A program made the translations under genes and the position numbers. A stretch of 64,000 nucleotides of DNA from assembly GCF_020921035.1 (NCBI RefSeq), contig NC_063150.1, forward strand, positions 2,294,001 through 2,358,000. The letters are read 5' to 3'. The notes beneath the pieces were generated by a model. The model ran no database searches. It had not been told where the DNA came from and worked only from the letters and a program-made list of their open reading frames with translations. Of this stretch, positions 12,380 to 24,115 are shown one piece after another. How positions within the stretch are numbered: position 1 is the first letter of the stretch; every line of letters begins with the position of its first letter. This DNA is from Rhodamnia argentea. Taxonomy: Eukaryota; Streptophyta; Magnoliopsida; Myrtales; Myrtaceae.

Positions 12380-12645
12380 ATACATAAATTTTTAATTTAT
12401 TCAGTAAAATCTATAAAATTTAACTTAATATATAATATAATTTCTAGATTTTTAATTTTTTTATGCGATCTTCAGACTTTTGTTTTATTAGATTTTTAAT
12501 TTAAGATTATTCAATGCAGTCTGAGGGCTGAATTAAATATGTATAAAAATTTAAAAATTATATCGAATAAATTAAAAATTCATAAACAGTATTACATATT
12601 AAGTTAAAATTCAAAAACTTAGTGAATAAATTTAAAACATAAGAA
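12380..12645. repeat. AT-rich foldback (inverted-repeat) element upstream of KAB1
   Basis: The left arm (AAATTTTTAATTTATTCAGT, then AATTTAACTTAATATATAAT) reappears inverted in the right arm (AATTTTAACTTAATATGTAA, then AATTTTTAATTTATTCGATA). The centre is near 12510. It looks like a small decayed MITE about 130 bp upstream of the candidate TATA box. Ends and target duplication could not be fixed. Confidence 0.55.
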
Positions 12646-14321
12646 CTACTTTATATTATATGTTAAAATTAGAAGATCATTTGTGTCATTATCCTTTATT
12701 CGAAATTCTTTTCTGTCCCAAAAACACATGCTCATGCATGTCGGAAGAAATAAAAAAACGTGAATATGTCAAGAACAAAATCATTTATGTGTTTAAATAA
12801 CTCTAGAAAATGAATTTAAATGGCTGTCAAGGTGAGAAAAAAAAAAGAATGAAAAGTGGGAATTGCTATTTTTGCACGCGTGGAAGTAATCTGCGCGCGT
12901 CCCCGTATATTTCGGTTTTTGTGTGCTTCGCGTTTGTCGCTGGTCGTGAGGAGAATCCTAGGATGGCACGGCACGCGCCAGATGGACCGCCGCGGGGGCG
13001 AGTACGCGAGTGAAAGCGCGGAGAGGGGCGCGTGAGGCGAATTCTGGCTCTCGTGCCACGATAGATCTCTGCTTCTCAGGAGAGGACGACTCGGTTGAGC
13101 CTAGAGCCTAAGCCTAAGCCTAGAGCTTTCTCCTTGTCCTGTTCAGGACAAAGCACTATTGCGGTCACGGTCGCGGTCGGTCTTCGGAAATGATTTCTCT
13201 CTCTCTTTATTAAAGAAGAAATTACGATGATAGCATGCATTGCGTCAATGGGAAAGGGGGACATAAATTTGACTTGCTTAGGTGGGAAAACGAAGGATAG
13301 GGTAGCTTCTTTGACATACTAAATCCTTGATTCTTAACAGTAAACGTGCGAAAACATACTTTAACCTAACTTACATCGCTAATCGATAAATGAATAAATC
13401 ACGAGGACGTGCCGCAACAACCAAAAATTAGATGCCGCCTTTGCAATTCCGAGAGTTCATTCGCTTCGATCGCTCGTTTTGGAGAGCAGAGAGGATAAAC
13501 ATTGTTTTTCACTGTGTCTCTTTGTTCCGTGTAATAAACGATAGATTGAAGGAGAGAGGAAGCCGCGTCTTTTCCAAAAGAAGTGACTTTCTTCGCGTTT
13601 CAAAATTGACTACCTGCAGTTATCGTAACGTGTAGAACGTGGTTGCTCACATGGTTGAACCGCCATAAGACCTATGTACTCCAACAAGATATACCGAGAA
13701 TAATTACGGGACCAGTACTAAACTTATGACGTAGATATCAATTCGGATCTACGCTTTTCGATTTTGTCAATATATTCTTAAACTGTTACTCAAAATTTCG
13801 ACATAGCCTTTCAACCGTATACTGCCGGAAATTGCTAACATGAGATCCATAAGGGACGTCTTTGTGAGGTAGAAGTTGTCTACGCCGGCATAATGCGCAG
13901 GACCGGTGGCGACGATCGGACGTCGGGTCGGCGGTTTTCCGCAGCTCCCACGTCGGGATCTACCAAAGTAATTGACCGGAAGGAATACATTTAGAATTAT
14001 GAAACCCAAACTATGCTATCTAGGGATTGATCACGAATGCGTAACGGCCATCAAATGCATTTTAAGTAATTCTTAGAATTATGAAACTCGGTACGTGATT
14101 TTATTTTTTATTTTTATTTTTCAGCAGTTGTCAGCGTTGTTTGGAAGGACAAAGAGTGCACGTGTGAAAGCCGAAGGCGTGGACGTGGGACGCGCATAGG
14201 AGATTTGAATGGCGAGGAATGGCCGAGGAGAGGATGACGAAATCGATGGGAAAGTTGACTATAAATTTTTATTTTTTTGAGTTTTCATCTAGTACAACGT
14301 TAATCAGTTTACGTGGGTACG

Positions 14322-14327
<6 letters not shown>
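12646..14327. other. Intergenic, no gene recognised
   Basis: Several short frames exist without recognisable similarity. 12950-13150 is more GC-rich than its surroundings. No exon set with matching splice sites was found. Confidence 0.5.

Positions 14328-14367
<40 letters not shown>
14328..14367. repeat. (TA)n microsatellite
   Basis: About 20 uninterrupted TA units. Confidence 0.95.
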
Positions 14368-14370
<3 letters not shown>

Positions 14371-14563
14371 GTTTCCGATAACGTTTTGTAATATAACACA
14401 TGCGATTAAAGTAATTAAATTTCTATATTATCAGTCCGGTCCGATCCCAAATTTAACCAATTGCTAATAGGAAAAATTGCTTCATTGGATTTGTAATATA
14501 ACTGTTTGTGAATTTGAAGGAAAAAAAAAACAATTAAACTACCTACCACATTGATAACATGAT

Positions 14564-17240
14564 TAAGGGAAAAAAATTTCCAAAAAAGTACTATGATTTA
14601 TTGTCCGGCGGTTCATTCAGTCTTAAACCTTTTAACGTTGTCAATTTAGTTCTAAACATTTTGACGATTTGCCAACGTGGGCACGCGTGATAACACTTCA
14701 ACTTTAAAAATTAACTTTTGGCAAGAAGTTAATTTCTCTACTTTTGCTCTAAAAGTTGATTTACGATCAGATGAAGTCGTTTGATAGTAGGACAAAATTT
14801 CCTCTTTTGGAATAGAAACTCATTCGATAATAATTGAAAGTTTCTACTTCTGGAACATTATTAACACAAAGTTTTCTACGAAAAATTATAGATCATAACC
14901 TAAAACGCGTGTTATTTGAGAAAAATGAAATATAAATACCGACAAATTTACGTGTAATTTGTCATTTAATTATTTTATGTAAATGGGGATCGATTATATG
15001 GGAAAAATTCTATTAATGAATATGATGAGCGAGCTGATATATCCACGCTAAAAGCATGGGTAGTTCCGGTGTTTCCTCGCCTGTGCCTCTAACGTGGCTT
15101 CTGTCGCAATGTACATAGTATATAAACCTTCTTCGTACCTAAACCGTCTTTAGTTCGGAGGTGCATCATGATACATTCAGTAAATCATATCATTTGATGA
15201 ATTGGTTTATGACAGGCAACAATTCTTTTCAATAATTTGGTCCGGTACATGTTGAGAACTTAAAGAAAAATTCCAAGTGAGTGTATTTGAAAATAACATT
15301 CACAAAACCTGCATAGTGCTTTGAAGGGTGTGAAGAGTATCGACAAACAGAAACATACATGTATTTTACCCTCTTAACATCAATTTTTCTTGCTTTTAAG
15401 AATTTGAGAAACAAAATAAATGACTTGAGAAATTCAAAGACGACTACAACAATAGTATACTTGTGTCCTTGTGAGATTACTTGATCCACTTTAAAATAGT
15501 TGTGGGATGCCATTTAACTAATTTGGGTCAATTACTCAATCTACTTTGTCATGATTGTGTCTTTGTGGGATGCCATTTAACCAAATCATGAAACATTTTT
15601 TCTTATAATTTGTTAAAAAAATGAAATTGCTAAAATATTTTCATTATTTTTTTATTTAATGGCCTGAGGAGATCAACGGAAGCAGACGGCAAAGCGCTAG
15701 CAGAAAGTGATGTCCTACTTGACTTTCATAAGATAAGAAAAACATTTTTTTTAAAGCGCATCAGATTTACTCAAACGCTTCTACTTCCTTCTCGTTGCAA
15801 AAGAATATAAAGCCATCGAAAGGCGCAACAAGAGGCATGACACGCGCCTAATATGTAGTCTTTCCCCTATTTAGCTTTTCCTCGGACTGTAGAGCTAGTT
15901 GATAGGCCACTTTCCACATTTAATGCGTCAGTCATACTTTCATTGCGGTGGACCGGCTTTCATAAAGCACCTTGTGGACAAACTACCACCAAACTGGACT
16001 TCCACCGGCTAGTCTGGCGAATGACTAGTAAAAACTTAGGTAGGTCGATAATGAACGAACAGGCTCTTTTCGCAACCTAGTTACGAACTGGCTTATAGAA
16101 GAATTCCTTAGACTGTGGGTTCTAATGGTTAAAATTTAAATAACCTGCCTTATTTTAATTTAAAAAAAAAGGTTTTGAGAGTTCCATTTTAAGTAGTAGT
16201 GACAATTCAATGATGTGGTTTAGGCAATGTATGTTTTTTTCCTTGTTGACCAAAAGGCATTCTCATCTGGTTAAGTGTCCGACTTTCCGGATCAATCTAC
16301 TACTGTCTTCCTAGATAAGAGGCTAACTAAGCTTAAGATGAGTTCCATTGAGAAGAGTCTATCTTTCTTACTCACCAGTAGCAGATTGTCTCTTTTCGAT
16401 TTTAATTTCTTGAGAGAAGAAACTTTTTTTTTTACTTTTGAAAGTTGTTAAAAAATAACTTATGAAGCAAAAATTGCTTAAGAAGTAGACAAATGAAGTT
16501 ACATAATCAAATAGATTTATGCTTCAAAAGTTACATTACTAAGTGGATTTCTATTCCAAAAGCATTTCTAGAGCAAAAATTTTGTTTCAAAAGTGTTACC
16601 ATGAGCACCCATAATCTTTTATGCCAATTTTAGTGGGAAACCGTTAATATGGACTCTAGGCATCTTGCGTGACATGTTCAATGCTAACGTTAACAGTTTT
16701 TGTGATTTTTTAAACTTGTTTGAATTTTTATTGATTTTCTCTTTTTTTTTTAATCTTTTCTTTCTTTCCTTTTTTTTTTCCCCCTTCTTTTAACACAAAA
16801 CTGATAGAGGGTCGTCGGCTCTTGGGCGAGAGCCAGCAATCCTCACCGGCCCTTGGAGAGTGCCCAAAGCCCTTGTCAACCACGAGCAAGGTTGGTAGTC
16901 CTCGCTGTATCTCGGCAAGGGCTTGCGAGCCATTGCCTAGGCCCTCACAAGCCACAACTACTGCTTTGTCACCCTTGCCCAAGGTTTGGCAACCCCCACA
17001 AAAATAAGAAGAAAAATAATAAAATAAAACATAAAGCAATTAAAAATGAAAAATTTATCCACGTTATCGCCATCGGTGCCATGTAGGATGGCAGATGTCC
17101 ACATCAGCCAAAATGGGCCAAAATGATTATATTGATAAATCGTTAAAAGATTTAGAATTAAATTAACATAATTGAAAGGTTTAAGACTAAAATTAGGCGC
17201 CATACAACAAATTTAGGACTTTTTAGACGATTATGCTATT
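14564..17240. mobile_element. Family A MITE interrupted by a family B element
   Basis: A family A left arm (GGGAAAAAAATTTCC, then TCTTAAACCTTTTAACGTTG) runs from about 14567 to 14678. It stops where a family B terminus begins (14679). Family A resumes after 16610 with GCCAATTTTAG, the degenerate ATATGGACTCTAGGCATCTT core, a T-rich stretch, the GC-rich middle and the mirrored right arm ending near 17225. The terminal CCC of family A is not preserved, probably because this end took part in a tandem duplication. Confidence 0.55.
14679..16610. mobile_element. Family B element nested in family A
   Basis: The left end (GGGCACGCGTGATAACACTT) and the inverted right end (GGGTGCTCATGGTAACACTT) match the family B termini at 2983 and 3673. 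Subterminal AAGTTGATTT/AAGTAGAAA words lie at 14705-14860 and 16400-16590. The 1.5 kb interior has no recognisable transposase. It could be one long non-autonomous element or two element ends that surround unrelated DNA. Confidence 0.45.
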
Positions 17241-17571
17241 TATAATAGCTGTACTAAAAACAAGCTTTTAAAGTGGTTTGAATTTGATTGTAGGGCAGGC
17301 TTATCTAGTTTAACACAATCTAAATATGTCATCTAAATCATTGTTATTGACTAGGGGCGAGCAAATTGCGTTAGCATTGCCAAAAAGGAAAAATTTTCAC
17401 TGGCTCGTTATTTAGGTCACCATGTCTTAGACAACAACACCGATCCTATCGCTCAACAACAACTAAACCTCGCTCCTTTCATAGTTAAGTTGAATGGATG
17501 GCCCATTTCATATGCATTCTCCCCATATGTACGAAGATTGTTGTGGAAGTAGTAATATGGCATCTTTGTTT
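16717..17571. repeat. Tandem duplication, copy 1
   Basis: The segment contains the 3' two thirds of a family A MITE plus about 330 bp of flanking DNA. It is repeated directly downstream in the same order. The shared marker GCTTTTAAAGTGGTT occurs at 17264 and again at 18182. Confidence 0.85.
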
Positions 17572-17579
17572 ATAAATTT

Positions 17580-18492
17580 CTTTGAATTTTTATTGATTTT
17601 CTCTTCTTCTTCTTCTTCTTCTTCTTCTTCTTCTTTTTTTATCTTTTGTTTCCTTTTTTTTTCCCTTCTTTTAACACAAAACCAACAGAGGGTTGTCGGC
17701 CAGTAGGCGAGGGCCAGCAACCCTCCCCGACCCTTGGAGAGTGCTGCAAAGCCCTTGCCGACCATGAGCAAGGGCGGTAGTCCTCGCTGTATCTAGGCAA
17801 GGGCTTACGAGCCATTGCCTAGGCCCTCACAAGCCACGGCTACTACTTCATAATCCTTGTTCAGGATTTGGCAACCCCCTGTAAAAAAAAGAAGAAAAAT
17901 AATAAAAATAAGACATAAAAAAAAAACTAGTAAAAAAAATTAAAAATGCGAAATTTATCCACGTCACCGCCATCTGTGCCATGTAGGATGACATGACGTC
18001 TACATCAATGAATTTCCAGCCAAGATTGGCCAAACCGATTATATGGACAAATTGTTGAAAGATTTAGAACTAAATTTGCATAATTTTAAAGGTTTAAGGC
18101 TAAAATTAGAAGCCACACAACAAATTTAGGACTTTTTGGACAATGATCTCGAATGACTTAGAATAGCTATACTAAAAACAAGCTTTTAAAGTGGTTCGAA
18201 TCTAATTGGAGGGCAGGCTTATCTAGTTTAACGCAATCTAAATATGTCATTTAAATCATTGTTATTGACTAGGGGTGAACAAATTGTGTTAGCATTGCCA
18301 AAAAGGACAAATTTTCACTGACTCGTTATTTAGTTCACCATGTCTCAGAAAACAACGCGGATGCTATCGCTCGACAACAGCTAAACCTCGCTCCTTTCAT
18401 AGTTAAGCCGAATGGATGGCCCATTTCATATGCATTCTCCCCATATGTACAAAGATTGTTGTGGAAGTAGTAATATGACATCTTTGTTTACA
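17580..18492. repeat. Tandem duplication, copy 2
   Basis: Direct repeat of 16717-17571 with scattered substitutions. A (TTC)n run at about 17603-17633 has replaced the plain T-run of copy 1. The frames seen here (poly-serine or poly-glutamate) are by-products of that microsatellite. Confidence 0.85.
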
Positions 18493-18809
18493 AAATACAC
18501 AATTAGGAACAACATAATAAATTTGACATGAGATGCATACTTTGGAAAGTAAAGTGGATACATGTCTAAAGAAAGGCTGCAAATTTCTTCTTTTCTTTTC
18601 TGTTCTTTTTTTGTTTTTTAAAGGTTGGGCCTTTGCCCAGTGGAATGGCCTAATCTAACGAAGCTAGGAACCTTATAATAAGCCCAAGAACATTGTTACT
18701 TGAGTTACTTTTGTTTTGGGCCCTCTTTAATTATATCCCTATTGAATGTTCAACTGCACTAAGGTAGGACATCAAGGTGTACACAATTGTCCAAGGTTTC
18801 ATCTAATAT
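18493..18809. other. Spacer between tandem duplication and solo LTR
   Basis: No gene or bounded repeat was recognised. The last five bases (AATAT) are the left target duplication of the LTR. Confidence 0.5.
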
Positions 18810-21800
18810 TGTCGCGACCTAAAATTCTTGATCGAACTTCGGGTTAATGGATTACCAAATTAATTAAATGAATTAATTAACCTAGCCCGAGCTCTCCCAA
18901 GCTCTACCAATTCGCAACTTAGGTTCACATGATTTCAATCAAAGGATTTTCGAGTTTTGGAGCCGCCACTAATCTTTTTCGGAAGGTAGATTAGATACCT
19001 AAATAAAGTATGGGAGAATACTTTATTTTCTGCTAACCAGAGTTTTAGGTTCGGAGACTTGATTATGTTAATTTTTCAATTAACACCCTTTCGATACCAT
19101 TCTTGTGAAAATTTTCTTGATTGGCAAATCCAATTGATTTCAATGAATGAATTTAGGTGCAATTTATTTTTGGGTTTTCTTGATTAGATGAATGCTATGC
19201 AACTATATGAAATGAGTGATGATGATATTGAGAAAATGTATTTTGATGCATATAAAGGAAAGTGAATTCTAACTACATGATGTGCAACATAAAAACTAAC
19301 CTATATGACATGCAAGATGATTTATTTACATGTAGTATAGTAAAAAAAATTGCATGAATGACTTATAATAATGCATGACAAATTAGACTATATGAAATGC
19401 ACATGGAATGTCATAACCTTTTAATGAATTTTCGGTTTTATGATTTTTGTTCCGACAATTAACACAAATTAATTAGTCAAAATCCAATTTATATTAAGAG
19501 TCTTCTTAAGATGTAATTTCCGAAAAAAAAATTCATTTAAGGTCAAGATATGATGATTTTTTATGATTTTTATGATTTTTTTAATGAAAAAAAAAAGAAT
19601 CAAATAAGAATATAATAAACCTTGAGCATAATACACCTTATAATTCGAATTTTTCCGATGAGTTCACTTCGTACCCGGGAGGTGGGGTCAGAAGGTGATT
19701 TATTCACGTCGTACCCCGGGGGTGGGGTCGGATAGTGAATTTATATATTATGAAATTTGTCGGTCCGGTCCCAAAGTTGTGGGATAGGTTAGACAATTTC
19801 ATTGTGCGGATGACGTCGTACTTCGGGGGTGAAGTCGGATAGTCATCCACAATGCATATATTCCGAGGGACAAGGCACAGGGGAGCATGTATTATACTCA
19901 AGGTGGATTATAAAAATATTTGAATTAGAATAAAGTATTAAAAAAAATGATGTTCGGCCAACTAAGGGTAGGTGCCGAAATTTTAAAGGGGATAGGCCCC
20001 TATCCACAAAGGATATTCATATATTTCAATTTTAGGAAAATTTATCTCTTAAAATTTTGAAGTGTATCCAGATAATTCTCCAAATCTTAAAAGATATATT
20101 TAATTCAAATATATAGACTTATCCGATATGGTCGAAAATATCCAAAGATATGCTACAAGTCCAAAGATATGCTCAAGATATATACAATTATCCACAAAGT
20201 CAATAAGGCAAGGTCTATCGGAGAGTTATCTCAAAAATTTCGAAAATCATGAGATTGTACTCGAGGATTTCAAAAGAGATTATCTTGCCTAATGTGTCAA
20301 AATTCAATTTCTTTTTTGGATGAGGAGCTTTATCTCATGGAGATTTCAAAAGGCTAGTATAAATCCCAATTCAATCTATGAACTTATCAAATCCCCAATT
20401 CAATCTATGAACATATCAAATCTGGCAATCTACTCGCGAATTTCAAAACAATAATATCTTGCCGGTTGAGTATCATCTTGTTCAAGCACAGAATTATCCA
20501 ATGAACTTTTGAAGCGTGTGAACTAGTTCAGAAATTAAACAAGACAAACATCTAGCCAAGGTATATTAGAGATTTCGAAAACTGAGGAAAGGGAATTTAA
20601 CATGATGGTCCTTTGCAGGTAATTGATCAATGGTTAAATCTCTTAGCGACAAGATAATTTCTTTTAGCACTAGAACAAATCACCAAGTTGAGCAAATCAC
20701 ATTGATAACAATAACGTGAGAATATCCAAAGTTAGAGCAATGTTACCCGACTCGTCAAGTTTATCCCTCCTTGGAGTAAAAATCAATCCACAGATATAGA
20801 ACTCGATGATGGACAACAGCTAAGCTCGCAACTAATCAGCCCCGGCAGTGAAGTTTTGCATGAAACGGTGTGGTAGATGAGTCCAAACGGCAAGCTAAAA
20901 AACCTGCACTAATCAGTGAACAAAAAGAAGGTCCAAAACAGGCTGTTTTGGACCTCGAATAACAATAAGACACCACTGGACAGCAACCAAAACCCCGCCC
21001 AGGTAACCGCTTCGATCTACGGCGTCCGCAGCTTGCTTTGGCACCAAATAGCAAGGTAAACACTTCTGGAAAGCAGCTTCAGACTTGAACTAACACAGCA
21101 TGAGGGAGGTACTACAACGGCACAAACGGGTCGGCACACGCGTGCGGCGGCTCCTTCATCGATGGTGAGCGTCGGAACGAAGAACAAAGACCGTTAGAGC
21201 TATAGGTATTGGGCGGAGGAAACAAGGATGCCACGGGTGGTTGGACTCGGCCAAGAAGCTTTCCCTTCCTCCTCTCCTTACCTCTTGTTGCTTTACCTCT
21301 CACGTGAACTTTTGTGTGCAGAATTTTTTTTTTTTTTTTGAACGTGAATGAGCTCTTGTTTATATAGAGTCCTGAGCCAGAGTCCTAGTAGGAGCAGGAG
21401 TTGTTGGAAACCGTCGGATTATCAACCCTAGCTAGAATAGGATTTATTATGAACCGTTAGATTTAGGTTTCTGAATCCGATAAAACTCTAGCTAGATAGG
21501 ATCCCCAAATCATTAGAACTCTTGAATTATTTGAACTTCGAGGAGTCCTAATCCACTAGGACTCTATGAATCTCGGCCAAAGGGGGTAATGGTGAAAGAA
21601 ATGGCTGAAAATGGCCTCTTTTGTGGGTTTAGAATGCAATTTTAGGCCTAATTGGGTTCTAGATGATTAATGACTAATTAACTAGGGGCTTCACTTCACG
21701 ATGGGCTAATTTGGAGTCAAATTAAGGACCGAACCCATCATGGAATTTCAACCAGCCTTTGTAATGCCTCATTCGAATTTTCTAATCAATCCATGGGCTT

Positions 21801-22148
21801 GTCTCACATTCTTGAACTCAACTAAGGCTTTTCTAAATAACGGACATTTAACCGAAAGCCTTATTTGAATAATTTAAGCTTGAACGAAATAAAATTGGCT
21901 TGAAGTTAAGTTCAATTAGCTTAATAAATTTGGCACACCCTCTGCCCGAACAAAATTTTTTCAAACTGAATATGATCTTGGTGAACGCTAAAACTAAGCT
22001 CAATTGACTTACCTCTGATTCTAAATGTAATGACTGACAAAAATTGAATATGCAATGCATGAGAAATCATTTTTGTGAGAACAATGTCTAATTCTCATTT
22101 TATACTTATGTAAATGATTTTCTAAAAATCAAAATTTAGGTGTTAACA
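18810..22148. mobile_element. Solo LTR of a large LTR retrotransposon, 5-bp target duplication AATAT
   Basis: The 3339-bp unit starts TGTCGCGACCTAAAATT and ends AAATTTAGGTGTTAACA. The ends mirror each other as TGTnnnnACCTAAA. AATAT flanks it on both sides (18805-18809 and 22149-22153). No second copy of either terminus, no primer-binding site and no gag/pol frame occur inside, so a solo LTR left by recombination is the best reading. LTRs of this size are known in the Tat/Ogre branch of Ty3-gypsy, but lineage assignment is a guess. A TATATA-containing stretch at 21359-21366 could be the LTR promoter. A two-unit direct repeat (AATTCAATCTATGAAC) lies at about 20369-20425. Confidence 0.78.
19620..19903. 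repeat. Branched array of four hairpins enclosed by a 16-bp stem, within the solo LTR
   Basis: The outer inverted repeat is CCTTGAGCATAATACA (19620-19635) against TGTATTATACTCAAGG (19888-19903), with one mismatch that becomes G-U in minus-strand RNA. Inside are H1 19662-19700, H2 19702-19740, H3 19751-19801 and H4 19800-19854. H2 and H4 share identical unpaired parts (GTCGT, loop GGGGGT, CGGATA). Five base pairs of their two stems differ in a compensating way: ATTCAC/GTGAAT versus GATGAC/GTCATC, and ACCCC/GGGGT versus ACTTC/GAAGT. H4 is extended by CATTGT/ACAATG. The pattern is what a selected secondary structure would give. Its function is unknown. Confidence 0.75.
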
Positions 22149-22153
22149 AATAT

Positions 22154-22555
22154 GTATTTTTTGGATACTTCAATTTGTTCCTGTGCTTATGAGCAATATT
22201 GTCTCTATGTCTTTGTCTAATAATAATCTCTTGTACGCAGGAACACTTCGGGGAGGTAATTTGCTATATGAACCAAAATTCATCCGGATTGTCGGATCTA
22301 TCGGGCTTACTTCATATAAATGTCCTAAGCAAGAATAAGGCAAGAATTGTCTAAGGTTCATAAGCGAGAACGTACCAACATTAAGGTCAATATATGGCGC
22401 GTAAAAATGAGGACAAAAAAATCGTGTATATCTGTTGAAATTTGTAAGTGGTAACTATAAAATAAATGGACCAAATACAGAATTGATTTATCATAGGTGA
22501 TAGTTATTGAAATTTTGAAACTAAATATCTGAAGGGTTGTGGCGGTCTTTAACGT
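22154..22555. other. Intergenic, nothing recognised
   Basis: AT-rich sequence with only short frames and no recognisable similarity. Confidence 0.5.
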
Positions 22556-22955
22556 GGGAAAATTACTAAACAATACTAAATTAGACATATATCTTTTTTT
22601 GCCCTATAGTTCTTCATCTACTTATGATTTCCATCGCGAGCTTTTATCAAAAGTAGAAGTTCCTTTCCTCTCATCTGCACCACCGGTCATAAGGAATCAA
22701 TTTCAAGGGTTAGGGAATTTTCGAAATTTGTTGTTTGAAATTGCCCAAAAAGAGAACAATTCAAAAAATATAAACAAAAATAACACACAAAGAAATTCAC
22801 GTCGGCGTTGATCGTCTCATGTAGAACGGTTGGTATCCACGTCGGTAATTTCCGATCAAAATTGATCGGAATGACTAAAATGGCAAATAGTCAAAAGGTT
22901 CAATACTTAATTGACACAACAAAAAGGTTTATAATTAAATTAATTAAAATGTAAT
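22556..22955. mobile_element. Family A MITE, degraded copy
   Basis: A left terminus GGGAAAATTACTAAACAATA begins near 22556. The characteristic core (CACGTCGGCGTTGATCG, then CCACGTCGGTAATTTCC) and mirrored right arm (AAAAGGTTCAATACTTAATT) lie at 22797-22945. The right terminus and target duplication are not recognisable. Confidence 0.5.
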
Positions 22956-24071
22956 GAGTTAGCTTTTTCGATTTTCAATTTCCTTTTAATTAGTTGTACG
23001 TGGCATTGAACTGTCTTTTGTTTATGGGAAACAGCAGTTGCTTCGCTGCCGCCAACCACCACCCCCACCACCACCGTCACCACATGGAGAACACCCACAA
23101 TCAATACCCAGAGTACTACGTACCTTTTGTTTTCGCCCAAACATCCATGTGATGATACTTGCTCCATGCCTCACAAATAGAAGCACACGTTTTTCCTTTG
23201 TGGCACATGTCTTTCGAACCGTGTCACCACGAAGCGGGACACCCATTTACCACATCAAAAGTATCGGATCGCGAATATGCTACCTCTACCGTAAAATAAG
23301 GTCTCGGGGCACATTAGGAAAACCTTACCTAATGAGTAATTAAAATTGAAAAAGCTCGAGCTTTTCCATGTCCTTTGTCGAGAGAATTCTACTGTGCCCC
23401 GGGTACCATTAACCGTGGTTAAGTTAATTTATTTAATTTAATTGAACTATTACGGCATTCCACACTACGACCGAAGTACGTTCATAGTACCTCAAGGCTC
23501 AAGGGAACGAAGCACGATAGGGAATTGAAAGTGCATAAATAGGACAGAGAAGAGGAACGAACTTTCAAATGTGATGTACAAAAGAGAAGGAGTGATGTGA
23601 TTGATTGCAGCCAGACAAGTCTACAACAAGCACATGGATTCTCACATGGCTCGGTTGATGGATAGTCATTGTCCAAACAAATTGGCAAAAACCCCAGCTT
23701 GGCATTTGGAGAAGATGAGGCCTAATCCACAAACCATGTGAGAAGAGTACTCACAAAAAGAAAAAAAGCAAAGATGAAATACAAAAAATATAAATATAAA
23801 TTCAAATGGAATATTCCCAAAAATAATTTGGTATTTTTGAGTGTCGAGATGGCTTTGGTGATGAACCCATTTGCATGTACATTGCGTGGTTCTAGTCTAT
23901 TTGCATGTGCCCGATTTGGATGGTTGGGGAACATGGGGTCACCCACCATGACATTTGATGTATGCAAGTTTTTGAGCACAAGCCTAAGAAGTTAGCTAGA
24001 GTGTTCATGCTACATTGGACAATGATCCAATCCATGCCATCCTTGATAGCACCCCTTTTTATGTGGGGGGT

Positions 24072-24115
<44 letters not shown>

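Noticed and set aside
19600..19910. Hammerhead-type ribozyme or retrozyme
   Set aside because: I looked for the conserved CUGAUGA and GAAA core boxes in the right arrangement and did not see them.
18810..22148. Complete LTR retrotransposon with two LTRs
   Set aside because: Neither terminus recurs inside and no gag/pol motif was seen, so only a solo LTR is supported.
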